64,000 bases of DNA from positions 1,240,001 through 1,304,000 of the forward strand of contig JAOVFP010000011.1 of assembly GCA_025738555.1 (NCBI GenBank), read 5' to 3'. The notes beneath the pieces were generated by a model. It was not told the DNA's origin, made no database searches, and saw only the letters and a program-made list of their open reading frames with translations. The DNA comes from Cyathus striatus (lineage: Eukaryota > Basidiomycota > Agaricomycetes > Agaricales > Nidulariaceae). Both the position numbers and the translations under genes were made by a program. Positions 1 to 12,530 of this stretch are shown here, piece after piece; the stretch's first letter is position 1; each line of letters starts with the position of its first letter.

Positions 1-164
1 TGTAAAGTTTTATGGTATTGTCATACAATGTGGATGCAAGAACCTGTGAACAAGGCAGTGAGAGGCATATACTGGCAGTGGGTAATAAAATAACCTCTTC
101 AGTGGGATGCCAGGAGACACACTTTACTTTCCTGAGCATGTTCCATCAAGATGCACATGTACTC

Positions 165-460
165 AAAGCCGAGAACATTCTAGGTAGCAAATGTTAGTCA
201 CATAATCAGGCATAATGGTGTAAAACACTCACTACAACCCCCCTGAGTGACCCTTAGCCTACCTAACACCGACATCCTCTAAACATGTAAGACATGCATC
301 TCAAGACCATACAACTATACTGGGTAAAAAATGCTAGTCATATAGTCAAGCAAATAACATAAGAGAACCACCACAAACCCAAGTCACCAAGTGACTCCCA
401 GCCTACACAACACCAACACACACCCACAACCACCCACCAACCAGCAACCACATGGCAGAC
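165..460. repeat. Inverted copy of the 14390-14735 repeat
   Basis: The stretch with the words GAACATTCTAGGTAGCAAA, then TTAGTCACATAATCA, and a second partial unit from about 320 onward reads as the reverse complement of 14390-14735. Each locus holds two imperfect sub-units of roughly 120-170 bp. No ORF of interest is present. Homology was judged by eye, so the outer limits are approximate. Confidence 0.5.
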
Positions 461-2262
461 CCCCAGCAGTGAGCACAGGGCCAGCACCAAAAGCAAAAAA
501 AGCAACAGGCAGCCGCAACAAGACAGCAGTAGTCAGGCAGAAATAGACCGAGTGCACCAAACAGAACCTAAGAAGGCACAAGCAAATTTTACTGATGTTG
601 GTGGGAGGTAAGAGGAAGTAAGAGCAAGGAAGAAGGGACATGCACAAAAAAATCTTCAAGAAAACCCAGATAAGGCTCCAACCATATAGTATACAATCCA
701 GATATATACAGTTGGAACTGTATATGTATATGTATATATTGGGTGAACCTTGATATATGGTAAATATACATTATATACATCTTATATACAGTTTTGTTTT
801 CCATTGGTTTGGTGTTAGTTTGGCTCCTCCAATCTGGAGTGACTCAAGTTCTGATGTCTAGTGGGTGGGTGGGGCATTGAATAGTAGCCAGCGATCACCA
901 CATTAGGTAAGCTACAGCAGCCAGTAACAATGTATTGTGCACAAGTACTGTACTAATTGAAATACTTTGGCATTCTTGGGTAAGCATGACAACCCCAGCC
1001 ACTGAATGCCTTCGTCAGTTGTCAATTTCCGATGTGACAATTACTGATACTACACTAGCACAGGAACCTGGCCACATTAGCAGAAAACCCGAATTTGTTC
1101 ATTCTAAAAACTGTGCACTTAGAATAAAACATATATGCTAGATAGTAGACTATGTATAGAATTATATTAAACTCAAATCATATTTTTTGAGGCACTCTGA
1201 GAAATGTTATGAATATTTTTGTCACGAGACCTCGGAAAGTGGGAAAACTGGGAAACTGGCCACCCCTTATTAATAATACAATGGCTTGTTAGCAGCCGAA
1301 CTACTTATTTGGATTTTACAGCCGAAATATCATCTTTCTTCCGAGATTGACAATGATTTGGATATTTGAAGCAATAGCTCTGCATATTATATCCAACTAA
1401 TGCTTTTAAAATATTAATATGTATTTCTTCTACTTATACTGATTTCATACAGTGCTCTATTTAGTCTGTAACATCTGATATTTGATGTATTAAGATAAAA
1501 CAATGAGAAGCAGAGGTTCAAGATATATCTGCAATTTTTAAGGGAAGCAAAATTGCTAAAATTAGGGTAAAACATGGATAGCAGTGTATTGATTGTATAT
1601 ATTCCGCATTATAAATTTTATAGCATATATTTATCATGTAGGAAAGATACAGACAGTTCAATATATACCTTGAAACTGTATCTTTCTAGCACTCTTTCAT
1701 GTAGATCGATGAGATAGAATAGAAATGAGTGAGAATGATATTTCTAAACTGATTCCAATGACTTCAGAGGGCTTTAAATTATATATTTTATGCTTTGGAT
1801 GTACTGCATAATGTCACAGTGTTATCTACTTTCCAAAGTGTGAGATTCTGCATCTTAGATTTAGCCTATTTTGGTTATACCAGTCAACTAATTCTTGAAT
1901 TTCTCTATGTATGGGAGAGAAATAGTCTAAATAATCATATATTATATAGATAATATAGTAATATACCCAACTGTATCAATAATTTGTACAAGTAGTCAAT
2001 GTGGAAGCTGGAGGATGAGCTGTGACCAGATTCTGGGTGCAGCCAGCTTCCTGATAGCTGACAGTATTTCGGCAGGTTAACTTACTAATTTAATTTTGTT
2101 TCTAAATCTTAATGGTGTAGTGATATTTCATGGTGGTTTTGACGCATTTGAAGCACTAACATGAGCAAGTGGTTGTGAGTTTGATTCTATCTCATTAATA
2201 TATTTTTTCTATCCATTTCTGGTGCACATGTTAAGTATTCTGGCTAAGGACAGTAACTACTA
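461..2262. other. AT-rich stretch, nothing recognised
   Basis: A short simple-sequence tract of TATATG/TATACA lies near 700-790. Beyond that I see no coding pattern, no RNA gene and no paired termini. Short ORFs here lack any family resemblance. Confidence 0.4.
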
Positions 2263-2966
2263 TTGCCACTGTCGGACAGTACCATCACTACCATATGGTA
2301 CAAGTATGTAATTGCAAGAATTCTTCTTTGTAACTCAATTCCATACCATGTACACATGGCTGCTCAACAGAAGGAGGCAGCCCTTTCTATTCCTAGTGCT
2401 CTTCATCCTCTAATTCTACCAAAGCCCAATAATTCTATCCTTGAACTACTCCACTTTCCACTACCAACCATACACATTACAACTTACCAGAACTTTTGGC
2501 ACCATCATGATGAAGATACTTCAGACATTGAGTGAGTACTTAAAATCGATTTACACTATGTACATGATTGCTAGTGTACTAACAGAAGTGATTTTCGGGT
2601 TTTGAGACTTGAAATTGAAGGTTTTTTGAACTGTTTGAACCTTTGTCAGTTGCCATTGTGATGTGTGACATGTACCAAATTTCAGCATGCCAGGTAGCTC
2701 CATGATGCATGACTGCTGAAGTATTTCAATTAGTACAGTACTGTAAGAAAGCTAAGAGGAAGGAAAAGCAAACTAGCATATTGGATTTCAATGGGTAGGC
2801 AATGGGTAGGTATGTAGTGTGAACGGAGGCATTCAGAACCTGTTCCCCTGACTTTCAACCATAATGTCTTCTCCTACACATATTATACATAACTATGTTG
2901 ATCAGCTGTCTTACCTTATACCACTTCTCCCGGCCTCTGTTCCCTCTGCTGAAAAGGACGGGATGA
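2263..2966 (+). pseudogene. Coding-like remnant, 5' part, interrupted by the Mutator-like element
   Basis: Two open pieces are visible: about 2263-2535, ending in an acidic DEDTSDIE run just before a GTGAGT donor-like site, and about 2895-2966. The frame of the second piece (proline- and serine-rich, ending AEKDG) continues exactly into the frame that resumes at 10063 if the 2976-10053 element and one 9-bp duplication are removed. This suggests a single reading frame interrupted by the element. I do not recognise the protein. It could be an exon of a repeat-borne gene rather than a host gene, since its downstream part also carries a TGA where arginine would fit. Confidence 0.35.
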
Positions 2967-2975
2967 TCCAGAAAG

Positions 2976-3032
2976 GGCACATAGAAAATTCCGGGCACAC
3001 ACAAAAGTGAGCGTGATTGAGCATGCCACACT
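2976..3032 (+). repeat. Left terminal inverted repeat of the MULE
   Basis: Begins GGGCACATAGAAAATTC and continues through the GGGCACACACAAAAGTG word. It pairs with 9997-10053 read in reverse complement. Confidence 0.85.
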
Positions 3033-3239
3033 CAAGGTCAAATTTTCATGCACAAAAGTGAGCACGATTGAGTGTGTCACACTCAAGGTATTTATTTTAG
3101 CTCTAAATGGCCCATTTGTGGGTCAAAAAGAGTGTAAATCAAATGTACATACTAGTGTTGTATCACTGTGTCATATTGTTAATGTGAGTGATATCTATAA
3201 TCAAGATATGAAGTCAAATCTTGAAGAATAATATTTATA

Positions 3240-4270
3240 CTTCACGCTCAAACATGTGTGTGCATGCTCATGTTCATGCTCAAGGTGTGAGCGTGGATTG
3301 AGTGTGCATGCACACATCACGCTCAAGATTTTACTTCATGCTCAGGGTCAACATCTCACACACAGGGTCTATATATTCACGCACAGGGTCTGAGTTTTCA
3401 CGCTCAAGGTCATCAACTCACGCTCAAGGTCTGTCAACTCACACTCAAAGTTTTTACATCACACTCACAAAAAAATTATATGTTACATTTATATTTTGGC
3501 TTCACTTACATGTGGGAGGAAAAGTAAGCTGCAAGTGTAATATATCTGAGCATGAATAGGAATACCAATCACACTCAGACATTGAGCATGAGTTTATTAC
3601 TTGTGAGTGTGAATAGGAATACCAATTATGCTCACGCACAAGTTAAAGGACATTGAGTGTGAGTGTAATACTTGTGAGCATGAATAGGAATACCACACTC
3701 ACACTCAAGTTAAAAGACATTGAGCGTGAGTGTAATACTTGTGAGTGTGAATAGGAATACCACACTCATGTTCAAGTTAAAAGACATTGAGCATGAGTGT
3801 AATACTTGTGAGTGTGAATAGGAATACCACACTCATGTTCAAGTTAAAAGACATTGAGCATGAGTGTAATACTTGTGAGTGTGAATAGGAATACCAATTA
3901 TGCTCACACTCAAGTTAAAGGATATTGAGTGTGAGTGTAATACTTGTGAGCATGAATAGGAATACCACACTCACACTCAAGTTAAAAGACATTGAGCATG
4001 AGTGTAATACTTGTGAGCATGAATAGGAATACCACACTCGTGTTCAAGTTAAAAGAGATTGAGTGTGAGTGTAATACTTGTGAGTGTGAATAGGAATACC
4101 AATTACTTGTGAGTGTGAATAGGAATACCACACTCATGCTCACATTAAAAGACATTGAGCGTGAGTGTAATACTTGTGAGCATGAATAGGAATACCAATT
4201 ATGCTCATGCTCAAATTAAAGGACATTGAGTGTGAGTGTAATACTTGTGAGCATGAATAGGAATATGGAC
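3240..4270. repeat. Subterminal minisatellite of the MULE
   Basis: From about 3550 to 4265 there are roughly a dozen imperfect units of about 66-71 bp. Each carries GAATAGGAATACCA, a GTGAGTGTAATACTTGTGAG word and a CACTCAAGTTAAA word. Left of it (3240-3480) a shorter CACGCTCAAGGTC motif is repeated. The units vary mainly between CG, TG and CA versions of the same words. ORFs through the array are open only because of the repeats and are not genes. Confidence 0.85.
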
Positions 4271-4429
4271 ATTGAGTGTATATTCTCATGTTCAAATGAA
4301 AATATGTGTGAGCAAGAAATATCATTCAAAACATAGATATTATTACAATTTTAAACCTGCCATAAAGTGTGTATGTGTCTATTGCAGTACTTACTACTCT
4401 AACCACACCCATCCCTTTTTTACAGGTCT

Positions 4430-7400
4430 TGGTGTCTTGGTTTTGGCTTGGGTTTGGATGGCTTTGGGGAGTCATTGGTTGGTGTTTCTGAGTCTCTGTA
4501 ATGCTCTCCAAACTATAAATGGATTCCAATTACTCACTAATACTAATGTAATTATAAATTACTCACCTCTAAATCACTATCATTTCCATTTACATTGGTG
4601 TCAAACCAGATTTCTGGAAGACCATCATATGGATCCCACTTATTTTGTGTAGGACCAACATCAAGACCCCACACATAATTTCCAGCCCTTCCAGCTTGAA
4701 CTGATCTCTCAAACATTCTTCTTTCAAAGTGGCTGAGGCATTCTCTGTCCACATCAGTTGTATGTCCCTTTACCCATATATTTTCAGTTTGATATTTCCA
4801 TGCTGCTTCCAATCCATTGGTACTATCACTACTTTGAATAAGACTGCTTCTTGTTGATGCAATAAAGATAGTGTATGCATGAGCCAGAGGTGCTGTTCCA
4901 AACCATTGATGGGTTGGTATATCACTTGCACCTGGGACATTGTCTGAAAACCAATGTGCAATCTCTCCTCTTTCCAAAGGTGTCAAGTCACCAGAGTATG
5001 GAACTGTCCCTGCAGGTATGTACTTTTGAATTCCATTTTTTTTCTTAGACATATTTCGGACATATTGGAGGGCTGGTATGTCATTGTATTCTTCAATACT
5101 TTTGTCAAAAGGATCTATAGTTAACAATGCCTTCAAAATTTGAATATGTGGTGTTAAAATCTTAATGGTTTCTTGAGTGATAGGTATCTTATGGAACTCT
5201 ACTATAATATCTTCTTCTGTACAAACTTCATGTGCATGTGTCCATTCTCCAAGCTAGAATATAATAAGTATGAAAAGATATGTATGTAACTGAATCTTAC
5301 CTGAATCTTCCTTTGGCCTTCTAAATCTTCCCACAATTCATCAACTATATCTTCCTTATTGATCCAAACTAAAAGTGAGTCTGGTTCCATATTAGGTGAA
5401 AAGCAGCATTCTCTCCAGAATTTGACTCTCCATTGATCTTCATGTGCTATAATTAATCTCACTGGATACCAGAACTTATCCACCTGAGCTAGGGCTCCTT
5501 TTCCTGACCTATAAAATATTTAGATATGTTGTTAACAATTTACATAGTAGTTATTCACATACATTAGCCACTTGCTAAGTGGCTTTTGAGAAAACCCCTG
5601 ACTGATTCGATGACTGTAAGTAATATTAGAATGGGAATTTCATGTATTATGAAAATATATACCTTGGGTATTGGAATGGTGAGAAGGAAAGAGCAGCCTT
5701 TGGATATAAACATATATCACAGGTATATTTTGCCTTCTTTGATAGGTCTAATGCCCTTCCATGTCTTTGGCATGCAACATGCATAAAACTTTTACATCTG
5801 TTACATTGTATCAATGTAGATCCCTCTTCATCCATATTATTATCTTGCTTTCCACATCTACATTTGAATAGAGAGCTCTGTTTCTGTTTTTGAGAACTTA
5901 TAATGGTTTCAAATTCTTTTTCAGATGCTGATGATTCTGGTATACAAATGGTTACTTTCTTCTTAGGCTTTGCAAGCACTTGTATCTGACTTTGACTGTC
6001 AGATGATAATTCACTCTCACTATTCTTGACTTTATAGGATATATATTCTACTGTTTTTGCATTTAAAGGATCACGAAGCCAGACTCTGTCATTTGGTGTC
6101 ATTATGATCAGATCAGATTTTCTGTATGACAATATTGATGCAGTAGAGATTGTATTTAAACCAGAAACTTGGATACCATACTGAGAACTTAGGGTTTTAG
6201 TTTGCTTCTTAAAAAACTGCTTCTGAGAAGATAGACCACCTCTAAGACAGTAGACAACAGAAGATGTTTTATAACCACCTCGAGGGTTTTGAATATTACA
6301 TCCATGAAGAATATTTTGACTAGAATCAATATCAAGTGGAATGCCATAACTAGCTGTCAAGCCATCATAGTGATATATGCCTTCAGATGTTTCATAGCAT
6401 GTAACAAAATGATTTCTTGACTCTGAATGGAATACACGCCCAACAATATCATAAATCAATCTACTATTTTTATCTTGTACTGTACATGGTCTGAGCTCCT
6501 TTGAAAATGTCCACAGTTGTTCTGGTTCTGTGGAGGCAGTATTTTCTCCAACATTTAGAATTAAAATTACAGGCAATGTTAACCAGATATTATATGTCTC
6601 ATTTTAAGCTCCTGAGCATAAGACTTCTCCTTCACAAACTCACCAGCAAGTATTTGTTGTTCTAGAAGGATTATTATTATTATTTTGTGACTGATGTCTG
6701 ACCCATAATTCTGCACGACCAAAACAAGATTCTGTATCTGTATCTCTAAGGTCATGATACTTCTGACTCCGAGGTGTTTTCCTAATTTGCATATGACGAC
6801 CACCTGTAGATTCACAGCCTTCACAAATATTAAACTGAGCTTCAAGTTACTCAAAGTATGCATGTGCTAGGTATTCTTCCTCAGTACTTTCTTTTGATAC
6901 AATTGAATATAGCCAGCCCTGTTGAATAAATGAGAAGATGAGAAGATAGGAAAATTAGCAAACCAGGACTGCTTACCCATGTATCACTACATCCGTATTC
7001 ATCAACATAGCATAGTTTATTTTTCAATAGATAACTTCGAAATTTATCTCGGTGTGATGATAATTTCTTAACAGATGATTCTCCTTCAGGATTAGTTTGA
7101 ACTTCCAACCAATGATTGAATAATTGTACCAGTTCATAAAATGCTGGTGTTTCACTTTTTGAGACATTGCCATTACAAGCTGTATGAAAATCACTTTCAC
7201 ATTTTTTAAGAGCAGTGAACAGTAGCTGTAATGATACATCAAGCCAACAGGAGTTGCTTCCCCACTTAAAGCTTGGAGTTCTCATACTTTCACTACCCAC
7301 AGGATCTTGATTTTTAACTACTTGATTTGGTACTGTTATTTCCTCATTCACTGCTTTTTTCTCAGTTGTAGCTATAGTCTCACAAGTTTTTGATTGCTTC

Positions 7401-9617
7401 TTTGGTTTTCTACTATTCTTATTTGGCTTAGGAATTAACTCTGCAGATGTATCTGGTGGTCTCCCATCATTCTTTTTCTTTGAGCAATTTCTTCTTGGAT
7501 CTCTTAATGGTTTTGTCCTACCATACTTCTCTATATTTGCTTTCCAGGGCTCAGGTCTTCCATATTTTATTAATTTTCCATGTGAAGCAGCCTCATAAAT
7601 TCTCTCATAGTACTTTGCAACTGCAAACAATCCATGAAGCCCATCAAGAAGGCCATGGTCTTTGCCGCCAGCACTGTATAACTTCCAATGCATTGCCTCT
7701 TCTGCATTTGTAGTAGATGGTATAGAGTCCCATATATCTGGATGCATTCATTTTTGTGATGTAAATAGCATTTTTGCTATGCTATCTTGAAGATACCAAT
7801 TAATCCATAGTTCTGCCAATGGGAAGTCACAAATAATAATTCGTATTTCTTCCTTGAACTTAACAGCATCATTTGTTCTAAGAGCTGATAAAACTCATGA
7901 CTCAAATATATCTGCTTTATCTGGACTAATAACTCCATGGTTTCTTTTTACCCTTGTAAGGGAAGCACGAAAATGCTCTTGACATCCCCAAAGTGAATTT
8001 GTAGCCACCTCACGAAGAACCTCCTCTGATCTAGAATCATTCCATTGAATATAAATTAACTAATGCTTCAACAAATCCTTTATGCTCTGCTTCACTAAAA
8101 TCCATTACCTAATTTTAATATTTAATTAGTCAAGTAATGTAGTCATTGTAGATGAAATACTTACACCTGAGAATAGTGAATCAGTAATTTCAATGTCTCT
8201 TCTTTCAAGCTGCTCCTCCATACTATATAATAGTGCACTGAAGTGTAGCTCATAATGACTTGCTGATGCTCCATTACTATATGAGAAAATGCCTGGAACC
8301 CATCGCCTAAGCTCTGGAGAATATACAGAAGAGACAATAAGCAAGGATTTATGGTCTTTCCACCAGCCATGGGCTGCATCACTAACAAGACCATTTAGAG
8401 GACCATCAATTACCTCATCTTTAATGAGCTGTGATGCCATAAATGAAGATTGTACTGAGATAACTGTTACTTGTTCAAACTGTTCATATATAATAAATCC
8501 AGGGTGTTCCTCTTTGAATCTTGCAAAGTTCTTTACAAAATCATCAGCATCTCCTGTCTGTCCCTTCAATTTCCATAGCTCATATCCTACTCAGTCAGCA
8601 TTTGTTAAAGCCTCTGATATAAGTGCAACAGATTTCCCAGGGAGACCATTAGCTCCCCTAGGCCCAACAACAAACTGTAATGGTCCTGCATTAGGATGTG
8701 CTTCAGCAACATCTCCAAGATCTTCTAATTCATATGGTAGTAATGAGATAATGTTTCCTGGTCTATCATGGGTATGAAATCCACCATTAACATAATGAAC
8801 TCCTCCAGACCATGTATATGCTTTAGAATTTACACCACATTCAATATGAATTTTTTTAGCACCACAGGCACATGATTCTTTAAGTTGTTTGGTAAGAGCA
8901 GGCATTCTTGTCTTTGGGCGTGTTCTTATTTTACACTCATCATTATCACATTTGATAATACCCAGACATCTTTTCATAACACATTTCCCATTGCTCCATA
9001 GTTTTGATTTTGCACTACCTCCATACCCACCACTTAATCTTGTTGCCCAGTGTACATGCAAATTATTTGTGGCATCAACAAATTGATTACTATAGTTGGC
9101 TTCCCAATCACCATTAGGCCAGCCATCCCAAGATCTTAAATCTTTAATATTGACAGTGTCATTGCTATCATTGATATCCATGGGAGTATCAGCTGCACCA
9201 GAAGCAGGAGTGCAAAGAATGAAATTCCCATCTGCTGTATGCTCATACAATTCTTTCACAGTTTTGCTACTATCAGCCAATTCCTTCCTGTGATTGGCCT
9301 TTTTTTCTTTGCAGCAAGAAGCAACTCATATAGCTCAGTCTCAGACATTGAATCACTATCTTCCTGGTATTTTTTTGAGGATTTTGGTTGATGCTTAAGC
9401 TTAGTATTCTTAATTTTATTCTTCTTTCCTGTTGCTGTAATTTAACTGTCATTGACTGAATACTTTTATCATATAATAATATATATTCACAAATTAAATC
9501 ATCCAGCATGTCCACTTGCTTCTTTTTGGATGGTGGGTGCTCAGTCTCACTTGAGCTTCTGGTACCTTGTGAACCCGAGCACTTTCTCTTCTGAGTTGGC
9601 ACAAAGTAAGCATACAT
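4430..9617 (-). pseudogene. MULE transposase with GCM-type zinc finger, USP protease domain and PHD finger (broken)
   Basis: Domains in order: a basic N-terminal stretch (9617-9273); a WRKY-GCM1-like zinc-binding region (about 9190-8750) with WDGWPNGDW, paired Cys and an HTHD end; and the MULE DDE core. In the core, the first Asp is in GLVSDAAHGWW (codon 8378-8380), the second in MDFSEAE (8100-8102), C-x-x-H is in GCQEHF (7984-7973) and the Glu in NAEEAMHW (7697-7702). A 56-nt intron (8164-8109, GTAAGT...TTAG) joins the first two parts. Downstream is a ubiquitin-specific-protease fold: Cys box SNSCWLD (Cys codon 7247-7249), a CEGC zinc pair near 6830, and His box NHFVTC (6409-6411) followed by YHYDG. 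A C4HC3 PHD finger follows at about 5850-5690, then a tail with WYPVRLI (5483-5202) and final exons to about 4430. In-frame TGA stops at 8591-8593, 7895-7897 and 7748-7750 plus several frameshifts break it. Transposition is the certain role; deubiquitination and chromatin reading are inferred from domains. Confidence 0.85.
8109..8164 (-). other. Spliceosomal intron in the MULE transposase
   Basis: Minus-strand GTAAGT donor, a branch-like TTGACTAAT and a TTAG acceptor, 56 nt. Splicing joins LFSG to VMDFSEAE in phase 0 and brings the second catalytic Asp into frame. A stop codon inside the intron would otherwise end the frame. Confidence 0.75.
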
Positions 9618-9996
9618 ATGCTTGAAGAATCCCTTTATTTTTTATTAGGATAAGAACCCCCCAACTTATTAACAAACATGTAACTCACCAGAACCATTTT
9701 TAGTTGTTGTTTGATATGGTTGAAAACTTGACAGTGTGAGGTCAGAGGGTCTGATGAAGATTTCAAAAATTCATTCTGTTATATATGGAGCATATACAAT
9801 ACTGATATCTATCTGATATCAGTATAGAATGAAGCAAAACATGTGCATCAAAGTATCATGTATGCCACAATATTGATCACATTCAAAAGCACAGAACTTC
9901 TATCATTTTTAGTGGCTTGTGTGCTCAAAAATAAGATATTTATACACAGGGTCAAATTTTCATGCTCAATAGGTGAGCATGAAAATTCAACCCTGA

Positions 9997-10053
9997 GCGT
10001 GCACACTCAACTCATGCACACTTTTGTGTGTGCCCAGAATTTTCTTGCTGCCC
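9997..10053 (-). repeat. Right terminal inverted repeat of the MULE
   Basis: Contains CACTTTTGTGTGTGCCCAG and ends TTTCTTGCTGCCC, directly followed by the second ATCCAGAAA duplication. It is the reverse complement of the left end with a few mismatches. Confidence 0.85.
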
Positions 10054-10062
10054 ATCCAGAAA

Positions 10063-10560
10063 GTATTCGCCTCTATTCCAGTTCCATCACCCTCAGAGTC
10101 TGGTGAAGATTCAGAGCTGCATTGGAGAGCCTTTAATCAAAGGATGGATATTCTTTTTGGAGAAAATGTTTGCAACAGCGAAGGACAGCTGTTCTATGTC
10201 CAATGTGGTCCCTTTGGAATGGATGCCATTCTCAGCTACATTTGAACATCAATAAACACTGCAAAGTTGCCATTAGATATTGTGGCAATTAAGGTACAAT
10301 GCCTGGTGGATGAACTTGAGAAATTAATGTACGATTGCATTATGTATGCCATGTATATACAATTACTCACCTTGTAATCATATTTCAGAAAAGAAAAGAC
10401 AGGGCAAGCAATTGAGCATGCTGGAAGGAAATGAGCTGCATGTAAGGGCACAAATGACTGTGACTTAGATGAAGACTATGTACCTCCGAAATGGCATCGT
10501 CTTGAACCACCATCCCCAAGTAGAATTTATGATAGCAATGGGGAGGAATCTGCCAATGAT
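10063..10560 (+). pseudogene. Coding-like remnant, 3' part of the frame split by the MULE
   Basis: The frame resumes after the target duplication with VFASIPVPSPSESGEDSE, then a W-x-x-F-N-Q-R-M-D segment and G-P-F-G-M-D. One in-frame TGA (10242-10244) is followed by more plausible protein that includes LVDELEKLM. An intron-like GTATAT...TTTCAG lies at about 10349-10388, and an exon-like run with DEDYVPPKWH is at about 10466-10550. The protein family is not recognised. Frame continuity with 2895-2966 and the TGA-for-Arg pattern suggest an old repeat-borne gene. No function can be given. Confidence 0.4.
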
Positions 10561-10995
10561 ACTGAATAACGTCGGGCTATAGTAAGTAAATCTGTATATG
10601 TTTAACTTGATTAGTTGCACTGTACAAAAATACAGCAATTCATTCCCTACAGTTGGCAGAATGACTTGAGATTTTCTTGCTATTCCAGCAACTAGTGTTT
10701 CAGTGGAGTGTGTGTTCTTGAAATCTTGCCATATCTGCTCTAATCTTCGAAGCTCATTAAAAGCAGAAACGGTGAGCAAGGCATTGCTGACAAAAGTTTG
10801 GATTTGGGATGGACTTCTCAATATGAACCCACCTATGGTGGAACGGAAAAAACATGGTGTTTAGCAGTGTTAACAGATACACGTGACTATCTCTCTAAAA
10901 TAACTATATACTACATTTATACAGTTAAATAGTGTGTATAAACTGTAACCATATATTTATGCTCTGCTGAGTATACATATACTATATAGTTGGAG
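10561..10995. other. Gap between remnant and inverted-repeat element, nothing recognised
   Basis: AT-rich sequence with no supported gene. An ORF on the minus strand (10465-10821) lacks recognisable features. Confidence 0.3.
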
Positions 10996-11640
10996 CCTTA
11001 AACCCGGAGTGGAGATCCATTGTATCACATGAGTAATATGTAAGCAATTGGCTGGAAACATCAACTGGCAAGTGCATGCGTAGCCGAGCACACTGCTGCA
11101 TGCCCACTCGGCCCCCTCTTTATTTGTTCCTCTGCTCACCATAGTTGCATTCATATTCATGTTGATTTTAGTCATAAAATTCTCCATTTCATGTTACATT
11201 ACTCACCACAGTATATATTATAAGTTAGAATAGGTAATTGTCAAGGGATTCAAAGATGTCATAAGTAAATTAGGCCTGTGCATTTTGAAATCATCAAATA
11301 ATAGTACTTCTACATCTTTACAAACATGATATATGACATTATAGATATAAAATTTAAGGGGCTTATATAGTTTACATTATACCACACATCATGTACAAAG
11401 GTATATGTAGTTGGTTGTCTAATGTATATGAATCTATGCATCCTTCACTCTTCCATCTGTAGCCCATAATGTTCTACCAAGCAGTTCAGTGTCTGTATGT
11501 TGCACTATGCATCATAAACTGCTGTTATGCAGTGCTATGCTGCCTACACAGAGTTGTGTGGCTTGGTGGATGATTGACATAGACTACCTACCTTAGCACT
11601 TAGTTTGGTAGCCAGATCAGTGTTTCCTGATGAATGATGA
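10996..11640 (+). repeat. Left arm of long inverted repeat
   Basis: Pairs with 13695-14332 in reverse. Conserved words include GTATCAC(A/G)TGAGTAATATG and GCTTGGTGGATGATTGACAT. Confidence 0.75.
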
Positions 11641-11944
11641 ATATACCGAGAAGGAATAACAATGCTTAGATACTTATATGATCGCTCATCAGCAGACTTA
11701 AGAATTGGTCTGAATTGATATGATGCAGAATCAGTAGATGTAAACAGTTATGTATCTGTATAACTATGGTGCTCTTCACTTATTCACCACATGTTTTGTA
11801 CAGTGGCAAAATCTCCCCACAACAATTTTAATGTCTATTTTTGCTTATTTATTTTTCATTATTTCACTGCCATTGACAATGCAACTGTCAAAGAGAGCAA
11901 CAGATGAGCATTGACCGATACAAACTCCTCTGTACACCATCATG

Positions 11945-12530
11945 AGTCAACCAAGCAAGTCTCAAAAAGCAAAACAAGAGGCCACTGCTCAAGTATGACG
12001 AGGGAGAGCACACCAACATGCAACAAATTGCTGTGCAAAAAGAATACTTGAGTTACAGTCAGACATTCAGGAGCAAAAGTCACTTGTTGTGGAAGTAATT
12101 GAAGAAGCTGGACATTTTTGCATTGTTCTTCCAAAGTTTTACTGTGAGCTTAATTTTATTGAGTTCTTTTGGGGGGCAGGAAAAAAATATAGCTGAGAGA
12201 ACTGTGATTATACCTTCACCACTTTACAGGAAATTATGTCAAAAGTTCTTGTATCAGTGTCTGTTGAAACAATTCAAAATTGGAAGCATTGTGTTTGCTG
12301 TTGTACAGCTGCTTATGACTAAATGACACAATGCACAAAAGGAAGTTTGTAACTTCAATTCTTGGAAGCACACATTCCATTGCAGGGTTCAATAGAGTAC
12401 TTGAGAAAGTTACCTGGTACAGAAGCAAGGAGAAGGAATGCTGGTCATCAACTCCTCTGAGCTCTTTGTACCATCCACATGACCTGCTCTACTACATGAT
12501 GAAAGCTGATCACTATGAATGAATTGGAAA
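11945..12530 (+). pseudogene. DDE-superfamily transposase C-terminal remnant
   Basis: Shifting between frames, the plus strand reads an HFCIVLPKFYCELNFIEFFWG segment: the Leu-Asn-x-Ile-Glu-x-x-Trp pattern around the last catalytic acidic residue of DDE_3-type transposases, preceded by a short Gly-His patch. A tail follows with a Trp and basic residues, several stops (TGA, TAA) and a frameshift. The N-terminal catalytic residues are missing. The sequence at 12430-12700 resembles 46370-46640, so the family has at least two copies here. The call rests on one motif and is moderate. Confidence 0.5.

Larger units (their letters stand above)
2976..10053 (-). mobile_element. Mutator-like (MULE) DNA transposon, complete borders
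   Basis: The element is bounded by matching terminal inverted repeats of about 55 bp, both containing AAAATTC(C/T)GGGCACACA and AAAAGTG. It is flanked by the 9-bp duplication ATCCAGAAA at 2967-2975 and 10054-10062, the usual Mutator target-site length. It holds a minisatellite near its left end and one large broken transposase gene on the minus strand. One terminus has CCGGG where the other has CTGGG, a CpG transition. The borders, the duplication and the MULE catalytic core agree, so the classification is firm. Confidence 0.9.

Noticed and set aside
3550..4265. CRISPR-like array
   Set aside because: Units are whole tandem repeats without unique spacers, lie inside a eukaryotic transposon, and the setting is fungal.
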